Part shown: piece after piece, positions 5,340 to 5,400 of the stretch
Position numbering within the stretch: the stretch's first letter is position 1
Layout: each line of letters starts with the position of its first letter
Assembly: GCA_045639085.1 (NCBI GenBank)
Contig: JAZUCM010000002.1
Span: 1-5,400 of the forward strand
Direction: 5' to 3'
Source: Gastranaerophilus sp045639085
Lineage (GTDB): Bacteria; Cyanobacteriota; Vampirovibrionia; Gastranaerophilales; Gastranaerophilaceae
Length of the DNA: 5,400 nucleotides
Translations under genes and position numbers: made by a program
The notes under the pieces: generated by a model
The model's database searches: none
The model's input: the letters and a program-made list of their open reading frames with translations, nothing else
Told to the model about the DNA's origin: nothing

Positions 5340-5400
5340 ATGATTAAATTAAAATACTATAGTAGAATATACAGTTCAATAGGGGGGGGGGCGCCTCAAC
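5340..5400 (+). CDS. 5' end of an unidentified gene with a G10 tract (partial, possibly leaderless)
   Basis: From the ATG at 5340 the frame is open to the window end, giving MIKLKYYSRIYSSIGGGG followed by APQ. The N-terminus is basic and has no homologue I can name. The start lies at the predicted +1 of the strong promoter just upstream, so the transcript could be leaderless; no convincing Shine-Dalgarno is present. An upstream ATG at 5332 stops after three codons. The run of ten G (5382-5391) encodes the Gly stretch, so a change in tract length would shift the frame. By analogy with the repeat-derived, Arg-containing leader of the pilin-like gene at the left edge, this could be the leader of another pilin-like surface protein. 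That is a guess, since the signature would lie beyond the window. Confidence 0.4.
   Translation, partial: MIKLKYYSRIYSSIGGGAPQ
5382..5391 (+). repeat. G10 homopolymer, candidate phase-variation tract
   Basis: Ten consecutive G follow an A at 5381 and precede CGCC. It lies 42 nt after the candidate ATG at 5340 and within its reading frame. It is the only long homopolymer of G or C in the window and stands out sharply in AT-rich surroundings. It could be mutable by slipped-strand mispairing. It is also the kind of sequence where read or assembly errors occur. Confidence 0.8.

Overview
The window reads as a Gram-negative-type (two-membrane) bacterium of moderate-to-low GC. The pilin-like N-terminus (FT-x-A-E-I-L-L followed by IIGVVAAITLP), the cyanobacterial-looking Omp85 (a long low-complexity stretch, then three POTRA domains, then a barrel containing an IRGF motif) and the scattered short intergenic repeats together suggest a gut-type Melainabacteria/Vampirovibrionia (Gastranaerophilales-like) genome. 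That placement is inference from protein style, not a database result.

Layout. At 1-58 lies a GC-richer, dyad-rich repeat-like sequence whose complement has the form CATTGCGAGCGAACG...GAGCGTAGCG. A plus-strand gene (56-1051) follows, for a type IV pilin-like surface protein with a C-terminal Lcl_C/DUF1566-like domain. Its reading frame stays open through the repeat to the window edge. A compact bidirectional terminator (1060-1079) separates it from a convergent minus-strand operon, read right to left: bamA (4963-2870, TTG start), an OmpH/Skp-family periplasmic chaperone (2841-2395) and a pyrimidine-nucleoside phosphorylase (2392-1085). The last two are separated by only 2 nt. The first two genes are a classic outer-membrane-protein assembly pair: Skp carries unfolded outer-membrane proteins and BamA inserts them. 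The nucleoside-salvage enzyme is an unexpected passenger that appears translationally coupled to the chaperone.

From about 4964 to 5339 there is no gene. The interval holds a predicted promoter for the bamA operon (5028-5001), a roughly 200-bp fold-back repeat with several nested stems (5059-5262), and a near-consensus plus-strand sigma70 promoter (TTGACA-17-CATAAT) set inside a 13-bp inverted repeat. That promoter points at an open reading frame starting at 5340, at or next to the predicted +1, which runs through a G10 homopolymer and off the window.

The most interesting part is the right edge: a strong promoter, an operator-like inverted repeat, a possibly leaderless ATG and a G10 tract within the first 20 codons. 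This is the architecture of a phase-variable surface gene. The left edge offers a parallel: a pilin whose leader seems to be encoded by a repetitive element.
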